Of a stretch of 64,000 nucleotides of DNA, positions 1 through 12,200 are shown in pieces. A program made the translations under genes and the position numbers. The stretch's first letter is position 1. Each line of letters starts with the position of its first letter. Origin of the DNA: Nematostella vectensis (Eukaryota > Cnidaria > Anthozoa > Actiniaria > Edwardsiidae). The DNA lies in NCBI RefSeq assembly GCF_932526225.1, contig NC_064043.1:9715821-9779820 (forward strand). The letters run 5' to 3'. Below the pieces are notes generated by a model, which was given only the letters and a program-made list of their open reading frames with translations, did no database searches and was not told where the DNA came from.

Positions 1-2110
1 GGAGGCACCGCAGGCTGACTTTGATGAGGGACTGAAGGAGAGGGTGGCATTCCTGGACGCTTAGGCTTCCCAGAGTGCAAAGCAGACATGCTTTGAGGAC
101 TGGGTGTAGACCTCTGCGATGGAGGCTGCAAAGATGGTGACGTTTGCAGACCAGGTAGGGACTGAGGGGGTGCTGCCGAGGAAGGTGGGGTCATTTGTTG
201 AGCTTGCGCATTGGGAGGTGTATTCACAGGGGAGAAAGCTGACCCTGGCTGGGGGGATGATCCAGAGTGACTACTCAGTGGCTGGGTGCTGCTATGAGGT
301 GGAGCCCTAGCCTGTGGGGTACTTGAAGGTGGTATTCCATGACCTGTAGGTGTCGCATGTTGACCTGTTGCTGTAGATCCTGCTATTGACTGGACAGGCC
401 GCTGGGATTGTGGTTGTGCGTGTTGTCCTGAGCTGGCCATGCCATAAGGCTGCTGGACTGGTGGACCACTGCGAGAGGGTTGTCTTGTCTGTTGAGAAGC
501 ACCAGTTTGATCCATCTGCCGAGATCCAGGGGGTGGTGTCCCACGAGAGGAAGGACCATTAAGCACTTGATTTGAAGGCATATTTGCCCCAAAGCTAGAG
601 CTAGGTGGGTACTGAGCAGAGTTTGGATGTGATGCAGGAGGAACTTGAGGTCTTCCTGGTGTGTTATTACCCACCATTCCCTGGCTATTATTGCCAGCAT
701 TTTGACCCCAATATGAATAAGCACCTGTAGAGAAAAAAAAATTGATCATATTCTAATGAAACCAAAGTCAAGTAAGGACTGAACTCATACATTGTCTAGA
801 TGAAACATGTTCTAGTGCTCTGACAATTACAATATTGGTCCAGGAAGAACCTTCCATCATACAGAACCAAACAGTTGGGTTAGACTAGTGCCCAACACGT
901 TTGGGACTGATGCAATTGATAATATTTTGTGGCAAAAGTAGTCAATTAAAAATAGAAAGTGAAAGGAAAACATTTCCTAAAACATAAGCATGTGCACTTT
1001 TTGTGTAATGACTACGCAAGAGATCAAAGTGGTGCCATGGGAATTTCAAGCTGTGATTTGATAAAAGCATGTGCATGCAATGTTTTGTGTGATGAGTGGC
1101 TAAACAACAAACATGTACATTCAACACAAATGTTTGATGAAAATATTTTGATCTCGTTCAAACATCTGGAGGTGTTTTGGAAGCCAAATTAATAGCCATG
1201 CTTTGTGGGTGGCTAAACGTACCAACATTTGTGTCCAATGCAATGTTTTACGAATATTTAGCAAGACCTTAAAGAACTAATGGGATGCAAGTCATGGATG
1301 AAAAAAATAAAACGAATTTGGAAGAGTAGAGCATGGATATAATTATTTATGAAACATACTCAATACAAAAATACATGGTGTTCAGAATAGAATAATATCT
1401 TACATAAATTACAACATACAACGAAAATGACTAAAATGATAAAAATAGGGTTGTAGTTTTAAAAACATCAACCACTACTAACCAGACATTTGAGACTAAA
1501 TTTGGTTGTTTAAATAAAGGAGGGATATTACAAAAGCAGGTAATAACAATAAAACAGACAATTTGATAATTGCTATGTCTTGTAAGACAAACATAACTGA
1601 CAAGTGATTTTGCTCTACAGGGAATGAATGACGTGGAGAAAGTTGCATCACATCAGCTATAAATCAAGTCATCACGAATTATACGTAGATCTCATTTTTA
1701 TCTAAAAAAACATAATATGAATAAAAATTTGAATCTAGACTATTCTTGTAAAATTGTTTCAATAATGTATTAATGTCATTTGCGATACTTTAGTTATCAA
1801 CACAGAAAAGCTTTCTCAATCATGTGATAGTATTTTTAGGTTTGTGATGAAATCTCGCTAACAAAACAAACCTACCGGCAGTTTGATAATGCCCGGCGTT
1901 GTTCGATTTAGCAGGCTGATTGTTCACGGGTCTGGCGTTAAGCTGAGGCGATTGACTGCCCTGTTGATGTCCCGTTTCCTGTGGCATACCGTGTTTGGCA
2001 TACGGACCTGTACCAGAAGAATCGAAATGATTCACCCCATCATGATTGTAATATGAGTTCGTTTCGCCTCCCGAAACCGGGATATTTGAGAAAGGCCCTG
2101 TTCCGGACAT
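1..2110 (-). CDS. Gln/Pro/Ser-rich low-complexity protein, 5' part (possibly ARID1/Osa-like), partial
   Basis: Two coding exons are visible. Exon 1 is 2110-1876: it starts with ATG and ends in phase 1 before a GTAGGT donor. Exon 2 starts at 724 after an ACAG acceptor and stays open to base 1, so the gene continues off the left edge. About 319 residues are visible. They are rich in Gln, Pro, Ser, Gly and Asn, with no recognisable folded domain, transmembrane segment or signal peptide. An in-frame TAA lies a few codons upstream of the chosen ATG, which supports that start. The composition resembles the disordered N-terminus of chromatin co-activators such as ARID1/Osa of SWI/SNF. That identity is a guess, because the diagnostic ARID domain would lie outside the window. 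The coding frame itself is well supported by the clean splice join and by more than 720 bases without a stop. Confidence 0.7.
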
Positions 2111-3251
2111 GCTTGTAGTTGTAGTTAAAGCATCTGTGTAAGTTTAAGCTTCCTAAGAGCTGACAGATACCAATAATAAAGACGGATTCGCAGAAATTTC
2201 TGAAGATATTCGTGACTTTCAAGATGGAGCCCAAAACTCCGAGCATGCGCAAAGCCACAGCGACGTGGCAAGATTACCCAGGATGCAATGTGCATTGGAG
2301 CTCCGCTGACCACATTACAACCCACATTACAATTTTTTTTGTTATTTATTTTCATTATCTAATATAAAAACTTATCCATGTCAAGTATTTCAAGATCCAG
2401 CTGCTTGGAATGAAAAATGGAATATAACTGTTTTATTTTTTGCTTGTTTTAAATCAGGATTTTAAAAAAACATTTAAAAATAGAGAAGCCCATTTACACC
2501 CACTTTGGAATAAAGAGCTGAGCTAGAGTTTACATTAAGTTCTTGGTAATAATTGGAGTTAGGACGAATTAAATATAAACAAATAAAATGTCCTTCACTG
2601 TTTCAGCTTGGGCATCCTGTGGTGATATTTGTTTTTCGCGCCTATCCCTAGTCCCACTCGGTCAATGGAGATTCGCTAAACGAAAATTCTGGGAGCTCGC
2701 CTTGAATTCGTCTCAAAAACGACAATTTAATCAGTCTCTACGCAAATCATGAGCAAACTGTGATGGAAAGTATAGGGTATGACTCACATGCAAAGTAAGT
2801 CAATGCCTTATGCATAAGTAAGCTTCGATTTGACACATCTATCCTACCCCCTTCAGACATGCCGAAGTCTCTCTACGAAGTCGATCGCAGAGTGTTGCTT
2901 CATCCTGATATTATCCTACCTGGATAAATATCAAAATCGGGAGATGTAGATTAACTAGCTCTATGCCCTGCATTACATTCTAGCGTTGGTAATATCTTGG
3001 CGTTTGTAGTCAAAAGAGAGCGCTTTTAAATGCAAATTATCTATATTAGCAAAAGGCAAAATTGAACCAATCAGGAAGCTAGAAAAACCTGTCATTTCTT
3101 CAGAACCCGTTAAAAATATATGAAGCAATGCCCTTATTTGTAGCTAGGATGCAATTACGTCTCGCAAGAAGCCCAAACAGTATGATAAATAGTAAGCCAA
3201 AGCCGAACCGCAATTTTTTACAGGTTTTATAAACAGAATAGGAGCAAAAAA
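2111..3251. promoter_or_regulatory. Divergent intergenic region between the Gln/Pro-rich gene and alpha-2/delta
   Basis: This 1.14-kb stretch separates two genes transcribed away from each other, so it should hold both promoters and 5' UTRs. I see no convincing ORF, no repeat array and no clear TATA box. On the plus side the context AAAAATGGCGGAC at the alpha-2/delta start codon resembles a YY1-type ATGGCGG element, a common start-site motif in animal genes. The minus-strand start is preceded by an AG after a pyrimidine stretch (near 2120), so a separate 5' UTR exon is possible. Confidence 0.4.
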
Positions 3252-6200
3252 ATGGCGGACGTGCCGAGAACGCTAGCCATTTTGACCACGCTACTCGCGT
3301 GTGTTTTTCTTTCGGGAACACACTCCCAGTTATCTTATTCAAGGTATGATTTTGCGCCGTTACGTTTTGGTGATTTTCTTGTGAGTTTATGGAAATGGAG
3401 AAATATAGAAATGCGGGGTTTTCGTTTCAGAGCTAAACAATGGGCAGATGAGATTGGAAGGAATATTACGGCTTTCGTGAAGACGAAAACACAGTTTGAC
3501 ACTTTACAAGGGGTAGGTTTTCGAGGTTTGAATTTCGCTGTCATTGCGGAAATTTGAAAAAAGTAAGGCAATTCTCGAAATCCGTAATTGTTGTCACTCA
3601 GCTAGAAATTTTTCAGCATTTTTATGGCCATGATATTACACAGGAATACAAAAAGTACGATGACGAACAGACCAAGTTTACGTTTAACCTTCAATCAAGG
3701 GATGGACCCGCAATGGCCCAAGCAATGAAGCAACATTTAGAACAAGTTTTGAGAACTAAAATCCAATCGGTACAGGTAAGTGGGGTAGAAAAGCAACTCG
3801 TAAAATTTAAACCAGATAAGAGTAAACACATGCGAAGAGTAAACTTGGTTATTTGAAGCCCTCAGACGAACACTCTTTAATCCAAGTTATTATTTAGCGC
3901 AAGCATTAACCAGACTTCGTGAATTTCCCCTTGGTTGACCATCATTCACTTTCTAACTAAACACTTTTGACTTTCTTGCTTGTAAAAACGCATAATTTAA
4001 GTCCTGCCCTATGTTTTCGCCCTTCGTTTAAAGCAATCTCTCATTATACGACTCACTTCTTCTTTCCTAATTTCACTTTACCAATTTCAGTTTTAAAAAC
4101 ATTCATGAGTTATACGCTCCGTACTAAATTAAGTTTTACGAAGGCTTTGGAAAATCGAAAGTGGTTTTCTCCGAGTCATCCTGCGGCATAAGCTTGTTGT
4201 AGTTGTCATAATTTTTTCATGAGGTATTTTCACTTTGAAAAACAAATGGCCCTCCTAAAATCGCGAAATTTTTGCATTAATTTCCTTAAGTGTATCGTGT
4301 CTCTTTGATGAACAGTAGCATGGTTTCTGGGAACCCATTCAACTGCTATGGAAGTAATTTTTATCTGCGTTTCCATCAGGCCATAGAAATACTAATCACC
4401 TATACAGAGCATGCATTTGACGACTCCCATTTCTAATATTTTAATTTCTATCAGCGAAACACCTTCTGAACCTCAAATTGCTCAGTAGGTAATATTTTCC
4501 AGTACAAATTTGTAATTGTGATTTAAAAGGGATCACTCCACAATTTTTTACTCTTAAAGTGGAATTTTTTTAAGTTTACAGTATGTTTTTTCTCAGTTAT
4601 TTGTTATTGTGTTTTTTAATTTGTAAGAATATACCATGCACTCTAAACGTATGGAATAAAGTCCTTTGCTTTTGATATGTGATACTATATTTTACATCAC
4701 TTCATGCATCACTTTGTCATAGTTATAGAATGCCTTTAACAAACATAATTTGTTTTTATAAAATAAAACTTAGTGTTTAATTCAAAAGTTTTGATTTCTT
4801 CAGACTCTATCACAAATGGCTGAGGAACTTAATGCAAACTACACATATGACAGCTCTCTTACAGTTGATAATGTAAGTACAAATACTACTGGTTATAACA
4901 AATAATTTTACTATTCAATCAAGAGTGTTAGTCCTTAAAAAGAACATTATTGCAAAAATTGTTATCAATCAAATCAGGAAGCTCAAATAAGATATCTACC
5001 AAAGATAGTCTCTTTCAACTATTTGTTGCATTCAAGGTACTGTTGTATTCTTTAATTATTTTTAAAACAATATACATGTGGCAGTTAATAATGTTATTAT
5101 ATATAGAGATTTTACATATTCAAAATATATAATTAAATTATCGTTTTTCCATCACACATTATGCACAAATCTCAACGTGCCTTTGAATTATTTGCAGTTT
5201 AAATTCTATGACAGCAAATACCTTGAAGAAGCTGATAACTTCACTCTAGTTGAAGTACCAACATTTGCAAGTATTCCAGTAAACATGACTTACAGTACCG
5301 TCCATGTACCAACAGATGTATACAAAGGAAGTAAGTAACAAAAGTGTGGAATTAAAAAGAGAGCATATTGAATAAGGGTGGTTAAACCTTTATAATACAA
5401 CTGAGACTGTTACAAGCTATAAAATAACACAAGGTTGAATAGGTATGTTAAATGCCTCTGTGAAACATAGTAGTTGCATTCACATTTCAAGCACTAGCCC
5501 TTCGTCGGAGTATCAGTTTCAACGAGGCAAACAACATACTGTATCAACCTTTTGTTGATTTATAGCCTCTACCCCCTGCCCATGGACAATCATCTAGCTT
5601 TTCTACAGCTTGTCTGTAAACTTTCTAGTTATTCCATTGAGACTGTTTCAGTTCTAGGACCTTGAAAGTGCTATTCCTGTTCAATTATCAGTGATAAATT
5701 CAAATTAACTTATCCAGAAAATGGTTTGCATACATACACATTTTGAATAGAATCCCCAAGTAATTAACTTTTTTTTTTAATTTTCTAGGCAAAGTTATCC
5801 TCAACTCTGCCAAATGGACAGAAGGTCTTGATAAGTACTTCAGAGAAAATATGGAAAAAGAACCTTCTCTGCTCTGGCAACTGGCTGGCACATCAACAGG
5901 AGTCTACCGTGCATACCCAGGTAAGACCATAGCCTTGCACAGCTATTTTTAACTACTCCACCCAAACCCAGGTAAGACCATAGCCTTGCACATCTGTTTT
6001 AAGCTAATATCTACTGCCTATACCAGGTAAGACCATAGCTTTGTACAGCTATTTTAAGCTAATGTCTACTGCCTATACAAGATAAGATCATAGCTTTGTA
6101 CAGCTATTTTCAGCTACTGTCTACCACCCAAACCCAGGTAAGTCTGTAGCCTTACACAGCTATTTTCAGCTGATGTATACTTCACATATATCAGGTACGA

Positions 6201-9200
6201 CAATAGCCTTGTACAGCTGTTTTCAGCTGATTTATACTATGTATTCCAGTTAAGACCATAGTCTTGCATTGCTATTTTTAGCTTTTATGATCTCAGTACA
6301 GAAATTAGCTGATATTCCTTTTATTGATTGATTGATTGATTTAATCCACAAGGGATTTAATCCACTAAACAGGACGATCTTAAAGCCAAGGCTTGATATG
6401 CATAAAGTAAACACTGTATAGGGGCCCTTGCTTGAGATTCCAAATGAAAAGTTACCCTTTAGTGGATCCTTTTTAAAAAGTGTGTTTCTAGATAGTTATC
6501 TCATTTGTTTACTGTGTGATACTTTTTAGCTTGATTAGCAGGAAAACACTGTATGTACTATAATGACCCTCGCTGAAATACTAAATTGGCAGTTACTGCA
6601 GCCAACTCATTCTAAAAAGTGATTAGGAGGCCGAGTTTAACTGATTTAGTATTCATTTGTTTTGGACATTACCAGCTTCTAGTTTAAAATCAACATTTTA
6701 TATATAAAATACTTTATAGTGTGTATATATTATAGAGTGTCTGTAGAGCAATTACATGTCTTGGGAGCAGGAAGCTGCAAATTGTTTTCAAGTTTTAAAT
6801 TATTTAGATTGTAAATTGAATACTTGTATATGGGTATAGGCACTGAATTTTTTACCATTTCTCCAGAGTACTTCTAAGTCTAAGCACTCTTAACCTTGTG
6901 ATTCTTATCTTACATCTACCATTTCATTTGGCAGTTTAGCAGTCAGGGGCAATTATATGATTATTTGACAGCTGGCAGCTTTCTTTGAAAAGCTGATAAG
7001 GTTTTATTACCAGTTATATCAAACTTCCCAGTTTCCATGCAAATTTAAGTGGGGCTGTAGTTTTATAAATACACCTGCTGAGTCAACTGAGTTTTCTAAG
7101 GTGCTTTTAACAATTTTTGAATAATTTAAAATTTAAGTTATTTGAAATTTAAATAAAGAAGTCTATCAATTTTTGGTTATAGGTCTTACAAATTTTATTA
7201 TCAAATCTTCTTAAAAATAAGTGTCAGTCTATGCGGGGGTAAAGGCTATTAGTTTTGACAATACTGATTTTAGCTTAACCTATTCCAACCTTATTCCCAC
7301 TTGGTTCATCAAGTTATCAGGCTTTGAAATTACATAGGAGTTTGATTTAACTTAAAATATCATGTTAAAATATTCATTTGCAAATAAATTTACCAAGCCT
7401 TGATAAAATGAAAAATTACAGGACAACATTTAAACTACGCCGGTGTAAAGATATATGGTCCATCAGTGTCTATAACTACAGTTTATCCCCTTGTCCCTTT
7501 TTCCTGACAGGCTACAAATGGAGAACGCCAAACGACAAGGATATGTATGATCACCGAAGGAGAGGCTGGTGGGTCTAAAAAAAAAATCCTGTTTAAATGC
7601 ACCTATTAAAAACAAAAGGCCAGACTTGGCCGCTTCTTATGAGAATTATGTGTTAGGAACTTATAACTACACACTATTCATCCATATTTCTGCATTCAGT
7701 AGATATATCACAAGATCTATTATGTCTTAGAACTGCCATTTGACAAATTAAACTAGGCGTATGCTTCCATATCTGAATCTACACTTGAGGCAAATTCCTT
7801 CCTGTAATGTTGAACCTCACATAACAATGCCATCTTTCACAGGTACATCCAAGGGTCCAGTTCACCAAAAGACATGGTTATTTTATTAGACTTGTGAGTG
7901 TCTTTCTATTTTAAGGAGTCAGTTCCTTTCAATAAGTGCTTGTTTTAGAAACCTGGATGCTTATTTGTCGCAGCACACTTAATTAAAAATTTAGACTTCA
8001 GCTCTTTATCAACATAATCATGTCTTAATTATAAGTTCTAAATTAAAAGAAATCATGCTTAATCATTGAACAGTGAGAAAATAATCAAGAACAGCCTCCA
8101 AGTTTTAAACTGTTTCATTGTTTTCTAATAATAAAGAGTAACTTGTTGTTGCTGAAAGTGTGGCCTTATTTTGAGGGCCACTTATTTAAAAATTTTAAGA
8201 GGGGAGATTATTAGAAGCTACTGTTGGTGCTGGACAAGGCCTTTACTGAATTGTCTCTCAATAATTAGATCCCAAAGGACTTATGGTAAGAGGTCACTAT
8301 TCTGCTAACTTCCTTTTCCTCTTTTTAAGGGTTTACTTCCTTAAGGATATAATTATCCTCCTTGGCATACAGTACTGTCTCTCCAATCTTCCTGAAAATA
8401 GTCGTTCTAAAATAAAACTATTATTTGTAACAATTTTCCTTAAAAATGTTCCCTTGTTCGTTAAATGACAGTTTTAATTAATGATAAACAAAACCGATTA
8501 AACAGTTACCTAAAATCTTTTACCCTGGTTCCAGAGCCTTTAACGTCTCTCAATTTTAGTTAGCTCGCTGGCCACAAAATAGAGACGTGCGAGGCTCTGG
8601 AACCAGGGTAAAAATCTTCATGATATATTATTGATAAATGACAGTGATAAAATTGCTACCTATATACTAATACACGAATGTACTGACTTACCTGCTATCT
8701 CGCAGGAGTGGAAGTATGACTGGGAGCAAGATAGCAATTGTTAAATTGGCTGCCACATATCTTCTTGACACTCTGCAAGAAAATGACTTTGTTAATGTTG
8801 TTGTTGTGAGTAAACGTTATAAATTATCATATATTATTAAAAGTAAAAGTCGTAAAAATCACAAATCGTTTCACTCTATATGGGTTGGATTTCTATAAGA
8901 GATTAATTTACTAATAAGCATTGATATAAATATATAGTGCCGTAGCAGGCTTCAAAATATTGGGGGTCATTTCCTTATAATTTCAAGAAATATTGGGGCA
9001 CATGCCCCCAGTGCCCCACCCCCTGCTACGGCCCTGATTTACAATATAAATTTTAAACAGGTTTAACAGTTTGGGCTTATGTGCTTGTTGATAAATTTAA
9101 GTGTAAACTGGTTTTAAAATTGCAGAGTATAAGTATAAATTATAAATATTTGAAAGTCAGCATATTTTAATGTTGTTTCATAAAGGGCATGTCTTTGGAA

Positions 9201-12200
9201 ATGATGCATCTTTCTTAAATTTCTAGTTTAATAAAAAAGCCTATATGCTGTGCGAGTATTTAACATCAGACGAGACTAAGGTAAGTACACTCATCAAGTA
9301 GCTTGAGACTACCTGTGGATTAATGACTGCCACTTGGACTGCAAATTCAACTGTGGCCACTCTGTTTTGTCATTATCAAACATTGTCGCTAGTGTGGGCG
9401 TTTAGTTTCTGATCTTCATGAGGAACTTGCATTGCATGGAAATTAAATACTGACTGCAAAGTAAAACTGAATTGCAAGATATAGAAAGAACTGCTTACAT
9501 GCCATAATTAAAAAAATCTGTATTTTGGCAATGGGTATCTTTAATAGAAATCGCAATCAATGTTTTTTGGGCGAAATTGAATTGGTGGAATAAATTTTCT
9601 TCTCTACTTGCTTGCTTACCCTTCTCTTTGCTTATTCTCATAATCAGCTTGACCAAGTCAAAGGCGTCAACCTTGGGAACTGTAATGACACTCTCCTTCA
9701 GGCAACATACCAAAACAAAAAGGTCAGTGATGAAATGAGCTGAATATGTCAACTTTTTAACCCTCAAGTAATTGCATTGAGCCACTTAACTGATTGCCTA
9801 CCTATCTCTTTTTTTAGTATTTAAAGAATCTAGTGACATATGTGTGGGCCACAGAGGTAGCAAATGTGGATATGGGCTTTGTGAAAGCTGTCGAAGTACT
9901 GAAGGTAATGTGTGATCATCATTGACATCATCATCATCATTCTTATAAGCATCATTACTAGCTTTATCATCATCATATGTAAATCACAATGGTCCTCAAC
10001 TATCATAAACATCTCACCACCATTACTATTAAAAATATCATCAGCGTCAACAACAACAACATTATCATCACCATCCACAACAACATCATCACCATCAGCA
10101 GCAACATCATCACCATCAGCAGCAAAAGTATTACAATCACAACAACATCATCACCATCAAAAACAACATCACCACCACCAACAACAACATCACCATCAAC
10201 AACATCACCATCATCTACAACAACATCACCACTATAATTAAAAATAGCATAATCAATATCATCACCATCAACAACATCTTCATCATCAACAACTATATCA
10301 TCACCATCAACAGCATAATCACCATCAACACCAACTACTACATCATCACCATCAACAACATCGTCACCATCAACAACGTCAACAACATCATCACCATTAA
10401 AAACATCAACAACATTGTCACCATTAACAACATCATCACCATCAACAACGTCATCACAATCAAGAACATTATCACCATCAACAACATCGTCACCATAAAC
10501 AACGTCAACAACATCATCACCATCAACAACATCAATAACATCATCACCATCAACAATATCATCACCATTAACAACATCATCACCATCAACAACAACATCA
10601 CCATCAACAACATCATCACCATCAACAAAATCAACACCATCAACAACAACATCATCACCATCAACAACATCATCAACATCAACAACGTCAACAACATCAT
10701 TACCATTAACAACATCAACAATATCGTCACCATCAAAAACATCATCACCATCAACAACGTCATCACTATAAACAACATCATCACCATCAACAACATCAAC
10801 AACATCGTCACCATAAACAACGTCAACAACATCATCACCATCAACATCAACATCATCACCATCAACAACATCATCACCATCAACGACATCATCACCATCA
10901 ACAACGTCACGTCACCATCAACAACATCGTCACCATAAACAACGTCTACAACATCATCAACATCAACATCAACAACATCATCACCATCAACAATATCATC
11001 ACCATCAACAACATCGTCACAATCAACAACATCATCACCATCAACAACAACATCACCATCAACAACATCAACACCATCAACAACAACATCATCACAATCA
11101 ACAATATCATCACCATCAACAACATCGTCACAATCAACAACATTATCACCATCAACAACATCACCATCAACAACATCGTCACCATCAACAACGTCAACAA
11201 CATCATTACCATTAACAACATCAACAACATCGTCACCATCAACAACGTCATCACCATCAACACCATCAACAACAACATCACCATCAACAACATCATCACC
11301 ATCAACAACAACATCATCAACAACAACATCACCATCAACTTAAAGCTATAATCACAGTCGTTTCTTCTTCTACTCTACAGAAAGCGCGAAACAACAACCA
11401 GACCAGCTCTGGCTGCATCCAAACCATTAACTTCTTCACGGACGGCGTCGAGGATGTTGTACACAAGAAGACTAACGATTTCCTAGATGATCCTGAAATC
11501 CAGAAACTAGGTGTAAGGGAAATACAAACATTATCAAACGATAAACGAGCTGCGAGTCGGATCTCGAACTTGAGGAAATCGTTCGTAGAACATAGCTGAT
11601 ATTCTCCATGCAAGCAAGTATTGTAAGAAAAACTTTGCGCACGACTGATCAAAGTCCTGTTGGTTTGAATTTTGTTAGCCTGATTCATCCAGTGCTTGCA
11701 ATTATTTGCTTCAGGGGAGGGGAGGGGTAGTGGAGCAAACCTTCACCACATGTGTGATAAATCAAGCTAGCGAAAACAAAAATTGAATTTTGGATGTCGA
11801 TGTTATGTCTTGGTGAGCTGTGTAGCAAAAGAATCTACGGGCGGTACTATAAATCCGCATTGATATTTTCTTTCATGTATCAAGTAGAGGCTTAGAGTCT
11901 TTCTCTGTGTGTTCAGATCCGCGTCTTTGGGTATCTGGTCGGTCGGGAGAAGGGCAGTCCTTACAAACCTGTGCAAGATATCGCGTGCAGAAACAAGGGT
12001 GAGTGTTTGACTTGTTAGAGAAACTTGGAATATAGCAGCCTGGGTCTATCTATTAAGTTCAGTGCCGTAGCAGGGGGTGGGGCACTGCCCCCCCCCCCCC
12101 CCAAATATTTTCAAACATAAGGAAGTGACCAGTAGGGGCGTGGCCATTTTCTTTATGTTTCTTTATTGTGCCCCAAATATTTAGAGGTCTGTTATGGCAC

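Noticed and set aside
2040..2355. Minus-strand frames of 72 and 76 codons upstream of the Gln/Pro-rich gene
   Set aside because: No homology and they overlap the start-codon region in other frames; most likely 5' flank.
9912..11338. Long His/Gln-, Thr/Ser- or Met/Leu/Val-rich frames
   Set aside because: They arise from the trinucleotide repeat inside alpha-2/delta intron 12; exons 12 and 13 join in frame across it.
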